From: JABMQW01 sp964439935
Lineage (GTDB): Bacteria; Fidelibacterota; Marinisomatia; Marinisomatales; TCS56
Length of the DNA stretch: 64,000 nt
NCBI GenBank assembly: GCA_964439935.1
Contig: CAYTPW010000005.1
Coordinates: forward strand, 107,887 to 171,886
Direction: 5' to 3'
In this document: positions 44,785 to 53,296 of the stretch, in pieces
Layout: each line of letters starts with the position of its first letter
Position numbering within the stretch: the first letter of the stretch is position 1
The notes under the pieces: model-generated
Seen by the model: only the letters and a program-made list of their open reading frames with translations
Database searches by the model: none
Told to the model about the DNA's origin: nothing
Made by a program: the position numbers and the translations under genes

Positions 44785-47700
44785 TATTTAGAATCTCAAA
44801 TTCAATTTCAAAATACATACCGGTTCGATTGCGATTTTCAAATGGATAACTGTTTTTCAGATTAATACTGTTTTCCCTGATATATCCTGAATTATCCAAT
44901 TCCATTATAAATCTAGCAAGTTCGACCTTGGCATTATAGGCATCGGCCATCAGGAAACCGGAGCAATCAATCCTGGCTTTCACCGGTCGATTGGTCGGTT
45001 CACCAATTTTCATGGAATTCAGGGTAATATGATTTGGTATCAGATTGCTGATTAATTTTAATACCTGGGTATTGATGGTCGGTTTGTTATGGAGCGATTT
45101 TAGCGATTTCAGCTTGCTGGATTTATCTTTTTTGATTTCCACGAGTGAATTATAATTTTTGTGACTGGGCGATAATTTGGATAATTTCTCAACCAGTTCG
45201 CTATTATCGGCTTTCAAGCCACTTTTCTGCAACATAGCGAGAGTAGAAAAGGATAAAATGGTTAGCAATACAACCAGCGTGAATGATTTTACTAGAAATT
45301 TCAGGAGAACATTCTGGGTTTCCTGGGCCAATTTTTCTGGTAATAGATTTAATTCGGCTGTGGTGTCAAGTGCAATTCCGGCGGGAATTGCCAGTGCGTT
45401 GGCATTATTCTGAAGACCCGTTAAATCATCGATATTGCTACCATAGCTCCAGACAGATGTTGGATCAAAAACGATTACATCATGATTCAAAGACTCCGAT
45501 AAGAATATGTCCAGATTCTCCATAATTGAACTGCCACCACACAGGTAGACTTTATCAATCGGTCCATAAGGGAATTCTTTGGCATAATACTGCATTGAGC
45601 GTTGGATTTCATTGGCCAATTTTTCCAGAGGTGAACGAAGGCGCGATGCCAACTGATCTAGCGTGACTCCATCCTCGGAAACCAGATTCTCCTGGCTCCC
45701 GTGAGGAAGACCGTGGGTATGCTTAAGCAATTCCGCTTTATCATTTTCAATATAGATTCGATCACCAGTGTTGGTATTGAGGTGCCCGACCAGTGAATCG
45801 GTAAAATCACGGCCTGCGATTCCCACTTCCCGGGCAAATCGAAGATCACCTTTATTTATAACATTGATCAAAGTGGAGGAATGGCCAATATCCAGGACCA
45901 TTACGTTTTGGGCTGTTTCGGTGGGGTAGTGGGACATGAAAGAGCGCCAGGCGGCCAACGGAATCAGAGTCATTTTAGCCGGAATTTTGACATTTGACAG
46001 CAGGTCGATACTCTGGTCAATCAAGTTCTCATGGGCGGCAACAACCAGGATATCAAGTTTTGGGATACCATCCTCAACCAGATCATTGATTACTTTATAA
46101 TCTAAAATTGCTTCATCGGCTTCGAAAGACAGTTGCTTTCTGGTAGACCAGCGCACAGCCTCTTTTAATTCTTTTTTTCCGACTTTGGGCATGTGGATAC
46201 TTTTTATGCTTATATCATGCCCGTTTAACAGCAGATTCAGTTTAATCTTTTTGTTTTGTCCGGATGTAAGTAACTCTTTTATTTGAGTTTTTACAAATGT
46301 CAACGTTTCTTCTTGACTACTGCGAATTTCCGGTGGTATCACTATATATCTATATGCGTTGATAGTGGTTACACCACTAGATTCCTGAGCATCAATATAT
46401 TTAATGGCATAAGTACCGATATCCATCCCCAGGCGGTTTTTGCTGGGTTTCAGTTTATTTAAAATATAATCCTTATTGAATTTGCTCTCTTTTTTATAGA
46501 TGAAAGTAACCGGTTCGGAACTTTCCTCAGACAGCTCATCTTCGAAATCGTCTTCCTCTTCCTCTTCTTCTTCCGCGGTAACTACTTCAGATTCGGTTGA
46601 TTCCTGTGCTTCAACCAACGGGGTTTCCGTCTCAACCAGTTCCTCTGCAGCTGGCGTTTCAGTTTCTATTTCGGCTTCCGGAATAGGAATGTCGATTGCT
46701 TCAAAGGATAGATCCAAATCGTCGCTGGATTCCGGCTCCGTACTTTCACTTTCAACTGGTTTGTCTTGTACAATATCACTGTCTGTTATCGGTGGTTCTA
46801 GCTCATCAATTTCATCCTTGTCGCTCAGTAAGTCGATGTCTTCAACAATTTCTGTATCTGCCGATTTCTCCTCTTCAGTAACAGCTGTTTCTTCGGCCGG
46901 AATTTCGTCTGTTTCCTCGGCAAATTCTTTGAAGATCAGGTCTAATTCATCAGCCTCGGATTCTTCATCTGCTTCTGACTCAGGTTCGGCTTCCAATTCA
47001 GATGCTTCCGGTTCGGAGATGTCGGCAGATAAATCCACACTAGATTCGGTAGGTTGATCATTAGGTTCATCAATAGAAACTAATTCATCCTCTTCAGAGA
47101 TTGGTTCCGGGATCGAAGGTTCACTTTGAACTTCATCTCCCTGAGCGAATTCCTGGAAGATCATCTCCGCCGGTGAAAAACCAGAAGAATCATCAGACTC
47201 ATCGCTATCTACTTCTGGTTCCACTGATGGTGCTTCAAACTCGAACTCAGCACTAAGTTCTTCACTTCTATCCTCTTCTGCAGATTCGATAATTGGTTCG
47301 ACTTCAAACTCATCTCCGCTGTCCAAATCCAATTCATCGGTACCGGATTCAGGAGCTTCTGATGTTGTTTCATCCTCCTTATATTCCAGATCCTGTTCGG
47401 GCTCGCTACTTATTTCCTCCTCTAGTTTTAGTTCCAACGAATTTTCAGGTTCCGAGCTGACGATTTCAGTTTCATTGGATAGCTCAGTCGCTGATTCGTC
47501 AGCATCGGCCTGTCGATCAATTTGATCCTGACTTTCAACATATTTTTCTTCAATTATCGCGTCGAAATCAATGGCAGGATCTTGGGTTTCGCTATCATCC
47601 TTTTCAGTCTCCGTAGCCGCTTGATCCGGCTCTGCCACGGTTGCTAATTGATCTTCTGCGATCTCAGCCTGTGGTTTGTCATCTTCAAATGATAATTCAA

Positions 47701-48010
47701 AATCACCTTTTTTTAGTGGCTTTAATCGATTGTCGCCGACGTCATCGGCCATCTGAATGCCAGATTTTTTCAAATCTTCAGGTTCGCTAACGGTTTTGAT
47801 TCCTGAATCATCATTATTTTTTTCAAGAATCTCTTCGGCTGTTTTTTCAGCGGGCACAACGCTACTGGAATCTGTGACCGGTACAGCCGGCTTATCGATT
47901 GGCTCTGGTGGTGAAAAGGAAGAATCAGCTTCAGGCCGTTCCTTATCACGGAGCAGGCGCAGCAGTTTATTAGTGGCTACTTCTGATTTTTTGTTAGAGG
48001 ACGAGGGCAT
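44774..48010 (-). CDS. PilM-PilN fusion with a long acidic N-terminal extension
   Basis: The 1078-residue protein has three parts. Residues 1-520 are disordered, rich in Glu, Asp, Ser and Pro, with a repeated FQEFAQGDE / FKEFAEETDE motif. Residues 525-880 are an actin-like PilM domain (LGMDIGTYAIKYID, VMVLDIGHSSTLINV, VYLCGGSSIMENL). From 885 a PilN domain follows: ELNLLPE, the short motif by which PilN docks into PilM, then a membrane helix (about 905-930) and a periplasmic domain. PilM and PilN are normally separate, so the fusion makes a transient contact permanent. The extension is not a known PilM feature. It overlaps the genes on both sides by 17 and 11 bases. Confidence 0.9.
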   Translation of the reverse strand: MPSSSNKKSEVATNKLLRLLRDKERPEADSSFSPPEPIDKPAVPVTDSSSVVPAEKTAEEILEKNNDDSGIKTVSEPEDLKKSGIQMADDVGDNRLKPLKKGDFELSFEDDKPQAEIAEDQLATVAEPDQAATETEKDDSETQDPAIDFDAIIEEKYVESQDQIDRQADADESATELSNETEIVSSEPENSLELKLEEEISSEPEQDLEYKEDETTSEAPESGTDELDLDSGDEFEVEPIIESAEEDRSEELSAEFEFEAPSVEPEVDSDESDDSSGFSPAEMIFQEFAQGDEVQSEPSIPEPISEEDELVSIDEPNDQPTESSVDLSADISEPEASELEAEPESEADEESEADELDLIFKEFAEETDEIPAEETAVTEEEKSADTEIVEDIDLLSDKDEIDELEPPITDSDIVQDKPVESESTEPESSDDLDLSFEAIDIPIPEAEIETETPAAEELVETETPLVEAQESTESEVVTAEEEEEEEDDFEDELSEESSEPVTFIYKKESKFNKDYILNKLKPSKNRLGMDIGTYAIKYIDAQESSGVTTINAYRYIVIPPEIRSSQEETLTFVKTQIKELLTSGQNKKIKLNLLLNGHDISIKSIHMPKVGKKELKEAVRWSTRKQLSFEADEAILDYKVINDLVEDGIPKLDILVVAAHENLIDQSIDLLSNVKIPAKMTLIPLAAWRSFMSHYPTETAQNVMVLDIGHSSTLINVINKGDLRFAREVGIAGRDFTDSLVGHLNTNTGDRIYIENDKAELLKHTHGLPHGSQENLVSEDGVTLDQLASRLRSPLEKLANEIQRSMQYYAKEFPYGPIDKVYLCGGSSIMENLDIFLSESLNHDVIVFDPTSVWSYGSNIDDLTGLQNNANALAIPAGIALDTTAELNLLPEKLAQETQNVLLKFLVKSFTLVVLLTILSFSTLAMLQKSGLKADNSELVEKLSKLSPSHKNYNSLVEIKKDKSSKLKSLKSLHNKPTINTQVLKLISNLIPNHITLNSMKIGEPTNRPVKARIDCSGFLMADAYNAKVELARFIMELDNSGYIRENSINLKNSYPFENRNRTGMYFEIEFEILNNEN

Positions 48011-48830
48011 TCCAACGCTCTTTTTGCTTTACTGCATCATTTACGATATCTCCATCAACTTCATCCTGTTCCAGTCGAATCATGGATAGAAGCGATTCAT
48101 GACACAATTCGACAATTCGACGGGGAGATCCTTTGGAATGTTCAAAGATACTGGCAATGGCCGAATCATTGAACAACTGGCGTTCCAGATTTAACCCAGC
48201 CCTGATCAGGCGGTATTTGATCAGCCTAGCTGTATCATTATGATTCAACGGATTGATAACGTAACCCAGCCCGATCCGATCATAGAAGTTTGGTTGTTTT
48301 TTGATCTTGGTTAGCAGTTCTGGTTGACCAAAAATCACAACTTGCAGCAGTTTTTGCTTATTGGTTTCATAGTTGAGTAGAGTTCGCAGTACTTCCAAGA
48401 AAGTGGGAGTGAGGAGCTGACCTTCATCAACGATCAGTACCGGACTTCTTTCTTCCAGGACGCCTATTTTGAACAGATTATTCTGCAAAGCGTTTTTACA
48501 CTCGATCGTCGAATTTGGAATATTCTCCATTTCAAAAACACGCATAATACCGGTTACGAATTCGTATTCGGATTGAAAATTCGGATCAAGGATCAGTCGA
48601 AATAGGTATTTTTCCTTATCGACTTCAAATGTTTTTAACAGAGTCCGACTGAGGGTTGTCTTCCCGGTTCCGACACTGCCCAGAATTACGCTTAGACCCC
48701 GTTTGAGCCGGATGGCCATTTCTAGGCGATGAAGAGCTTCTTTATGCTCATGCGATCCATAGAAGAAATCGGGATCGGGGGTGTTGGAAAATGGTTCCTG
48801 AGTCAGACCCAGTAGCTCAAAATATTCCAT
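47994..48830 (-). CDS. ExeA/GspA-like AAA ATPase
   Basis: The 278-residue protein has Walker A GSVGTGKTT near 50, Walker B VLIVDEGQLL near 130, and sensor and arginine-finger regions of the ExeA family (YETNKQKLLQVVIFGQPEL). ExeA-like proteins help place the secretin through the cell wall, but this one lacks the membrane helix and peptidoglycan-binding half of full-length ExeA. It overlaps the MerR-like gene by 14 bases and the pilM-pilN gene by 17, so all three are in one transcript. Confidence 0.88.
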   Translation of the reverse strand: MEYFELLGLTQEPFSNTPDPDFFYGSHEHKEALHRLEMAIRLKRGLSVILGSVGTGKTTLSRTLLKTFEVDKEKYLFRLILDPNFQSEYEFVTGIMRVFEMENIPNSTIECKNALQNNLFKIGVLEERSPVLIVDEGQLLTPTFLEVLRTLLNYETNKQKLLQVVIFGQPELLTKIKKQPNFYDRIGLGYVINPLNHNDTARLIKYRLIRAGLNLERQLFNDSAIASIFEHSKGSPRRIVELCHESLLSMIRLEQDEVDGDIVNDAVKQKERWNALVL

Positions 48831-49047
48831 CTTTAATTCTCTGTTTAATTTCCTTGATGGGGATATGCTTAAGACGCAATTCGATAATTTTCTTCAATTC
48901 GATGACTGAATCTTCATTAAAATAGCGGTAGCCGCTACGTTCGCTACGGCCGATTTCCTGTATCAGACCGATTCGCAGATAATAGTTTAGGGTATCGATC
49001 GGCAGGCCGGTTTTTGATGCCAGATCACCAATTAAATATGTATTCAC
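48817..49047 (-). CDS. Small MerR-type DNA-binding protein
   Basis: The start codon is GTG at 49047, set by AGGAGAGG a few bases before it. The 76-residue product is only a MerR winged helix-turn-helix (YLIGDLASKTGLPIDTLNYY, then GYRYFNEDSVIELKKI) and has no effector or dimerisation helix of normal length. It is first in the pilus operon and lies behind two interleaved inverted repeats, so it may regulate its own operon; this is inferred. Confidence 0.85.
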   Translation of the reverse strand: MNTYLIGDLASKTGLPIDTLNYYLRIGLIQEIGRSERSGYRYFNEDSVIELKKIIELRLKHIPIKEIKQRIKDGIF

Positions 49048-49054
49048 ATCCTCT

Positions 49055-49101
49055 CCTTACTCACTCAATGGTTGTTGAGTAAGGTGTTGAACCATTGAGT
49101 G
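49055..49101 (-). promoter_or_regulatory. Two interleaved perfect inverted repeats in the leader of the pilus operon
   Basis: Arm pair 1 is CACTCAATGGTT (49062-49073) with AACCATTGAGTG (49090-49101), 12 bases, spacer 16. Arm pair 2 is CCTTACTCA (49055-49063) with TGAGTAAGG (49076-49084), 9 bases, spacer 12. The arms alternate in the order 1-2-1-2, the topology of an H-type pseudoknot, and one arm touches the ribosome site of the MerR-like gene. They may be a MerR operator or an RNA switch. Confidence 0.7.
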
Positions 49102-49411
49102 GATTGTTCCGAACGGAACCAGATGTACTGATTTTGCTGGAAATTTGCATGATAAAAACTTACCTCGGTGTTTGAATCTACAGTATAAATCGGCTATTGT
49201 CAATAGAATTAGATAATTGTGTTTTTATAGGAAAATCAAGTCAGAATCTGGTGAATTATTTTGGAGCGGATATCATCAAGATTCCGGAGATATTTATAAG
49301 GTTTAATAATCTTAGAATTAACAAAATAGATACTGACTATTGATTGAGAAAGATATGTTTGAACTGTGTTTGGAAATAGTTAAACTTCGCGCGCTTTTTT
49401 AAACCTGAATT
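49102..49411. other. AT-rich intergenic region before tRNA-Ala
   Basis: About 310 bases without a credible coding frame. It must hold the promoters of the divergent pilus operon and of tRNA-Ala, but no box is clear enough to place. Confidence 0.5.
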
Positions 49412-49484
49412 GGGGCTGTAGCTCAGTTGGGAGAGCGCGTGAATGGCATTCACGAGGTCGTCGGTTCGATCCCGTCCAGCTCCA
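49412..49484 (+). tRNA. tRNA-Ala (anticodon GGC)
   Basis: The acceptor pair GGGGCTG/CAGCTCC, D arm (AGCTCAGTTGGGAGAGC), anticodon arm CGTGA-ATGGCAT-TCACG and T arm with GGTTCGATCCC fold into a full cloverleaf of 73 bases. Loop positions 34-36 read GGC. CCA is not encoded; CGT follows the discriminator A. Confidence 0.95.
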
Positions 49485-49597
49485 CGTCCACTGATGTTGG
49501 ATTAGCATATATAACACCAGAATTTGATTTATATTGAAACAGACTGAGATTCGGCAGTTATTGTCTTTTTTCCTTTAAAAATGTGTAATTTCTAGAA

Positions 49598-50317
49598 ATG
49601 GAAATCGAACCACTTAATCCCGCTGATTATAAACAGATAATATTCTTTACCGGTGCCGGCATGTCAGCAGAATGCGGTGTACCAACTTATCGCGGTTCCG
49701 GAGGTATCTGGAATAAATATAACTGGGAGGAGGTGGCCTGCCAGGCTGCTTTTGATGCAGATCCTGAAAAAGTACTTGATTTCCATGAACTTCGTCGCCG
49801 TTTACTTTTTAATTGTCAGCCCCATAAAGGTCACAAAATCCTGGTAGCAGTGGAAGAAGATCATCCCGGAATTACAATTATCACCCAGAATATTGACGGT
49901 ATGCATCAGCGGGCCGGATCAATCAACATAATTGAACTTCATGGCAGCCTCTGGCGCCTGAAATGTCCCCGGGATAATCAAATGTTTATGGATGCACACC
50001 AAAAATATCGACATCGCAAATGTACTTGCGGTGCCTGGCTGCGGCCAGATATAGTCTGGTTCAGCGATTACCTGGATCCGGCGATAATCCATAAGGCGCA
50101 AGTAGCGATAGAAAAAGCCGATCTGTTCATCAGTATAGGAACATCGGGATCGGTTTGGCCGGCTGCTGGTTTACCCCGGATAGCCGCTGATAAGGGCACC
50201 AGAATGATCATGATCAATCCTGAGGTAGAAGACAATCTGAATAACCAGTACACAATATATCCGGGACGAGCCGCTGAAGTTATTCCCCATCTGCTTCCGC
50301 AGTTTAATAAGAATTAG
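49598..50317 (+). CDS. Sir2-family NAD-dependent protein deacylase (CobB-like)
   Basis: The 239-residue sirtuin has GAGMSAECGVPTYRG for NAD binding, TQNIDGMHQRAG, the catalytic His in ELHGS, and GTSGSVWPAA. Zinc ligands are C in LKCPRD and CTCG, spaced as in E. coli CobB. Class III sirtuins use Y-x-x-R to bind succinyl or malonyl lysine; here the aligned segment is DFHELRRR, with His for Tyr. The enzyme should remove acyl groups from lysine; acyl preference is uncertain. The next gene starts five bases downstream. Confidence 0.92.
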   Translation: MEIEPLNPADYKQIIFFTGAGMSAECGVPTYRGSGGIWNKYNWEEVACQAAFDADPEKVLDFHELRRRLLFNCQPHKGHKILVAVEEDHPGITIITQNIDGMHQRAGSINIIELHGSLWRLKCPRDNQMFMDAHQKYRHRKCTCGAWLRPDIVWFSDYLDPAIIHKAQVAIEKADLFISIGTSGSVWPAAGLPRIAADKGTRMIMINPEVEDNLNNQYTIYPGRAAEVIPHLLPQFNKN

Positions 50318-50321
50318 TACT

Positions 50322-50660
50322 ATGGAAAAAAAGAAAAAAACCAACGGAAATATTGTTTATTCAACTGACCCGGATTTTCAAACTGATGTTAACCGGGAAA
50401 CCGGATACAATACATTACCACCGGATCGGCAACAATTGAGTATCCGGATTGACAGGAAAAACCGTCGGGGGAAAACCGTAACTCTGGTGCAGGGATTTGT
50501 TGGTAATCTTTCAGATCTGTCTCAGTTAGGAAAATATTTAAAAAAAATATGTGGCACAGGGGGATCGGTAAAAAATGGTGAAATAATTATTCAGGGCAAT
50601 TTTGTCAAGAAGATTGCCCGGGAATTAAATCGTGCTGGCTATAAACAAATTAAGGTTTAA
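50322..50660 (+). CDS. SUI1/YciH-family translation factor
   Basis: The 112-residue protein has the eIF1/YciH fold in residues 45-112 (GKTVTLVQGF, CGTGGSVKNGEIIIQG, LNRAGYKQIKV). YciH homologues influence start-codon choice on the ribosome. It starts five bases after the sirtuin stop and so belongs to the same transcript. The first 45 residues are basic and polar, normal for the family. Confidence 0.9.
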   Translation: MEKKKKTNGNIVYSTDPDFQTDVNRETGYNTLPPDRQQLSIRIDRKNRRGKTVTLVQGFVGNLSDLSQLGKYLKKICGTGGSVKNGEIIIQGNFVKKIARELNRAGYKQIKV

Positions 50661-50780
50661 TTTTCCTGACATAAGATTACAACCGTTATTTGCTGTTGAT
50701 ATTCATGCTATTATCAGAATATTTTCAGTCCATAAAAAAGTTAATCAGGATTCCATTGGGAAATGATCATGAGGAGTCTA

Positions 50781-50897
50781 ATGAAGGGCAGTTTGAGAGA
50801 AATATTATTTGAGAAACGATATCCATTATGGGTATTATTGTTGTTAACCGCAACATATGCTATAATATTCATGGTTGTAGTATATCCGCTCAATTAA
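50781..50897 (+). CDS. Small single-helix membrane protein
   Basis: A 38-residue frame starts at ATG 50781 with GAGGAG four bases before it; an in-frame ATG at 50763 lacks such a site. The product has a basic start (MKGSLREILFEKRYP) and one hydrophobic helix (LWVLLLLTATYAIIFMVVV). It ends 72 bases before the selenoprotein gene, same strand. Function is unknown; the good ribosome site and clean topology support a real gene. Confidence 0.55.
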   Translation: MKGSLREILFEKRYPLWVLLLLTATYAIIFMVVVYPLN

Positions 50898-50969
50898 AAC
50901 TAAATTTACAACTTACGAACTACATTACGATTGAAACATATTTGCAGGCAAATGGTATAAATTCGACTT

Positions 50970-52127
50970 ATGATTAAATTCCTATTTTTGATTGCAGTAC
51001 TTATCTTAAACTACGGATGCGAAAGAGGCACGGTAGGTCTTCCGCAGGAAATCACATTAATTGTAACTGCCAATGTACATGGTCAACTCGATCCTTGCGG
51101 GTGAAAGAAACGTATTGGCGGTCTGTCAAGAAAATATTCTTATCTATCTCAACTAACTGATCAAGGTAAAAATCTGGTTATTCTAGATGCTGGTGACGCT
51201 TTATTCAGCCCACGATCTATAAAATCTTCCCGAAAGCAAAGTAATTTGATCAAAGCTGAATTAATTGCATCCGGTTACGAACGAATCGGATGTGATGCAT
51301 TTAATGTTGGCACTCACGATTTGGCACTGGGCTACAAGTTTCTTGATTCGTTGCGCTCAACAACCAGCATTCCTTTCATTTCAGCCAATATCGTGGATAA
51401 AAAAACTGATGACTTACTATTTAAACCCTATATCATAATCAAAAAAAGTGGTTTAAAGATCGGCGTAATCGGATTAACGGATAAAATTCCAACTACCAGC
51501 GCTGAGCTATCGATTACGGATTATAAAGAAACCGGCATTGAGTATATAACTAAATTGCGTCCGGAGGTGGATATCCTGGTTTTGTTGGTAAATGCCAATC
51601 GCAAGGATTATGAGAAGCTGAAAGAGGAGTTCAGTACCGTTGATTATATATTTACCAGCCGTTACACCGGGCGTACCTATCCTGCAACACCACAACTGGA
51701 AGAAGGACCGTTGTTGTATTCAGTCGGTGTCCAGGGTAAATGGGTGGCTGAAATCGATCTGTCTATAGTTGACGACAAGCAACCGATCGTCGATATTTCA
51801 CAGAGTAGGGAAAACATTAAAACAGTCGAAAAACGATTTAAATCATTGAGTAAGCGTAGCCCTGATGAAGAGCTGGAAAAGGTTTATGCCGATAATCCGA
51901 ATGTATTGAAAATCATCAAGGATTATCGTACAAAACTGGAGAAAGGCCAGGAGGTTCTGGCCAACGCTGTGAATCGCAGCGAATATCGAATTACAGCCCT
52001 CGATAAAAAAATACCAGACGACCCACTATTAAAAGAATTAGTTGACGAAGCATTAAGCGAATGTAAGAAATTAGACCGAACAGTTAGTTCAGTTGTCAAA
52101 AAACCTGGTGCCCAACGATTAAGATAA
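50970..52127 (+). CDS. UshA-like selenoprotein lipoprotein (in-frame UGA = Sec45)
   Basis: ATG at 50970 begins a lipoprotein signal (MIKFLFLIAVLILNYGC; Cys17 is the lipobox Cys). TGA at 51102-51104 is codon 45, within DPCG-U-KKRIGGLSRK; the frame then runs open to 52127, giving 385 residues. Family knowledge: UshA-like proteins carry DPCGC or DPCGU at this place. A SECIS-like hairpin follows the UGA. The fold is that of 5'-nucleotidase metallophosphatases (LDAGD; NVGTHDLALG), but canonical metal ligands are changed (TANVHG for TNDxHG; GTHD for GNHE), so nucleotidase activity is doubtful. A CxU pair suggests redox or metal chemistry. It is coupled to a rhodanese through TAATG. Frameshift or simple nonsense mutation is less likely given the hairpin. 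Confidence 0.88.
51102..51129 (+). promoter_or_regulatory. Bacterial SECIS-like hairpin after the UGA codon
   Basis: Directly downstream of UGA (51102-51104) the sequence TTGGC-GGTCT-GTCAA (51115-51129) forms a five-base-pair stem (one G-U) with apical loop GGTCT. The same GGUCU apex is recognised by SelB in the E. coli fdhF SECIS. The loop starts 15 bases after UGA, slightly closer than in fdhF. Confidence 0.8.
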
Positions 52128-52600
52128 TGTCTAGTGACCGAATTGTAAAACAAACCGTTCTGCTGGGATTGATTGCTGCTGTTATAGGACTCGGTTATAA
52201 TCTGTTTCGGCCCGTCCAGCTTCCATTAATTGCAAAAAAAATGCCGATTATCTATCAGCTGCCGATTGAAAGTAGCAAATCGGTGGTGGTCGCTATCGGG
52301 ACAGAACAAGCTAAATTCCTGTATGAAGATGGAACAGTTTTTATCGATGCCCGCGAGGCTGAATATTATGAAGAAGGCCACATTACCGGTGCCTGGAATA
52401 TCGGTTCGCCACTGGAGTTGGCATTCAAGCTGGACTCTCTTCAGGGTAAGACTGGTTCAATAGTTACTTACTGCGGTGAGGACGATTGTGGATCAAGTGA
52501 AGAACTGGCCTATACCTTAAAAGAAATGGGCTTTACCAAATTGTATATATACAAAGGTGGCTGGTTGGAATGGCAGGCAGCTGGACTACCATCCGAATGA
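52127..52600 (+). CDS. Membrane-anchored rhodanese-like sulfurtransferase
   Basis: The 157-residue protein has an N-terminal membrane helix (about 8-26) and a rhodanese domain (55-157) with IDAREAEYYEEGHITGAWN and active-site loop TYCGEDDCGSS; the first Cys is the sulfur carrier. The ATG overlaps the selenoprotein stop (TAATG). It likely acts on the outer face of the inner membrane with the selenoprotein and the MauE-like protein in persulfide or thiol redox transfer; the pathway is inferred. Confidence 0.88.
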   Translation: MSSDRIVKQTVLLGLIAAVIGLGYNLFRPVQLPLIAKKMPIIYQLPIESSKSVVVAIGTEQAKFLYEDGTVFIDAREAEYYEEGHITGAWNIGSPLELAFKLDSLQGKTGSIVTYCGEDDCGSSEELAYTLKEMGFTKLYIYKGGWLEWQAAGLPSE

Positions 52601-53046
52601 AGTTAAATAAAACCATTAACAATACTTTTGTGATATTGGCACGAATTGTATTAGGCTGTGTCCTGATTTATTCCAGTTTCGATAAAATTGCCGATCCGTT
52701 CCAGTTTGCCAGTGATATCCGTAATTACAGCATGCCCACATTTGGTTTGGAGAATCTGATGGCAATGATATTGCCCTGGCTGGAACTATTGACCGGTTTT
52801 GCCCTGATCTTGGGAATTATGGTTGACGGAGCCGCCTGGATTACAGCCTTGATGATGGGTTTATTCATTGTGGCAATCGGGCAGGCAGTCGTGAGGGGTA
52901 TCGATATAGAATGCGGTTGTGGAATGAAGGAGGGAGAGATGGTTGGTCTTCCAAAACTGATTGAGGATGCGTTCTATTTATTGCTGGCAGTTTTTATCAT
53001 TAAACGGAAGCAGCGCAGGCTTGAGTTACTTCCCAAATCTATTTGA
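52597..53046 (+). CDS. MauE/DoxX-type redox-associated membrane protein
   Basis: ATG at 52597 overlaps the rhodanese stop (ATGA) and is preferred to 52570. The 149-residue protein has four membrane helices and the conserved CGCG motif (DIECGCGMKEGE) of the MauE/DoxX group, which works in disulfide or quinone-linked redox steps. Together the three coupled genes look like one membrane redox unit with a Sec protein, a sulfur carrier and an electron-linked membrane partner. Confidence 0.88.
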   Translation: MKLNKTINNTFVILARIVLGCVLIYSSFDKIADPFQFASDIRNYSMPTFGLENLMAMILPWLELLTGFALILGIMVDGAAWITALMMGLFIVAIGQAVVRGIDIECGCGMKEGEMVGLPKLIEDAFYLLLAVFIIKRKQRRLELLPKSI

Positions 53047-53096
53047 TCGAATTTTTAATCATTCTTATATTCCAGCCGCTTTTTTTCAATAAATAT

Positions 53097-53169
53097 GCGA
53101 GAGTAGCTCAGTTGGTAGAGCGCAACCTTGCCAAGGTTGATGTCGCGGGTCCGAGTCCCGTCTCTCGCT
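53097..53169 (+). tRNA. tRNA-Gly (anticodon GCC)
   Basis: Acceptor GCGAGAG/CTCTCGC, D arm, anticodon arm CAACC-TTGCCAA-GGTTG and T arm GCGGGTCCGAGTCCCG form a full 73-base cloverleaf; positions 34-36 read GCC. CCA is not encoded. Its 3' part is repeated 312-320 bases downstream. Confidence 0.95.
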
Positions 53170-53296
53170 CAAGCAGCCCTTGGGCTTTTATTTATGTTTC
53201 ATACTTACATTTTATATTCAACCAAGTTTGATCGATATTATATTGGGCACACTGGTGATTTACCTGGTCGGATAATAAAGCATAACCAAGGATTGA
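53160..53296 (+). repeat. Direct repeat copy 1 (tRNA-Gly 3' end plus GIY-YIG 5' part)
   Basis: These 137 bases recur at 53481-53617 with two mismatches seen by eye. The unit covers the last bases of tRNA-Gly, the hairpin, and the first 34 codons of the GIY-YIG gene. High identity means a recent event. Confidence 0.9.
53175..53186 (+). terminator. Small GC hairpin and T-run after tRNA-Gly
   Basis: AGCCC-TT-GGGCT followed by TTTATTTAT lies six bases past the tRNA. The hairpin is kept in the second copy as AGCCC-TG-GGGCT. It may end the tRNA transcript; the stem is short. Confidence 0.4.

Noticed and set aside
46500..47057. Long Ser-rich open frame on the plus strand
   Set aside because: It is the reverse of the Glu/Asp-rich extension of the PilM-PilN fusion (GAA/GAT/TCx complements) and has no ribosome site or family motif.
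51246..52127. Separate shorter gene starting at 51246
   Set aside because: It lacks a signal peptide and begins mid-domain; the upstream in-frame UGA with SECIS explains the full protein better.
53128..53193. N-terminal extension of the GIY-YIG protein
   Set aside because: Those codons lie inside tRNA-Gly; ATG 53194 starts exactly at the conserved domain.
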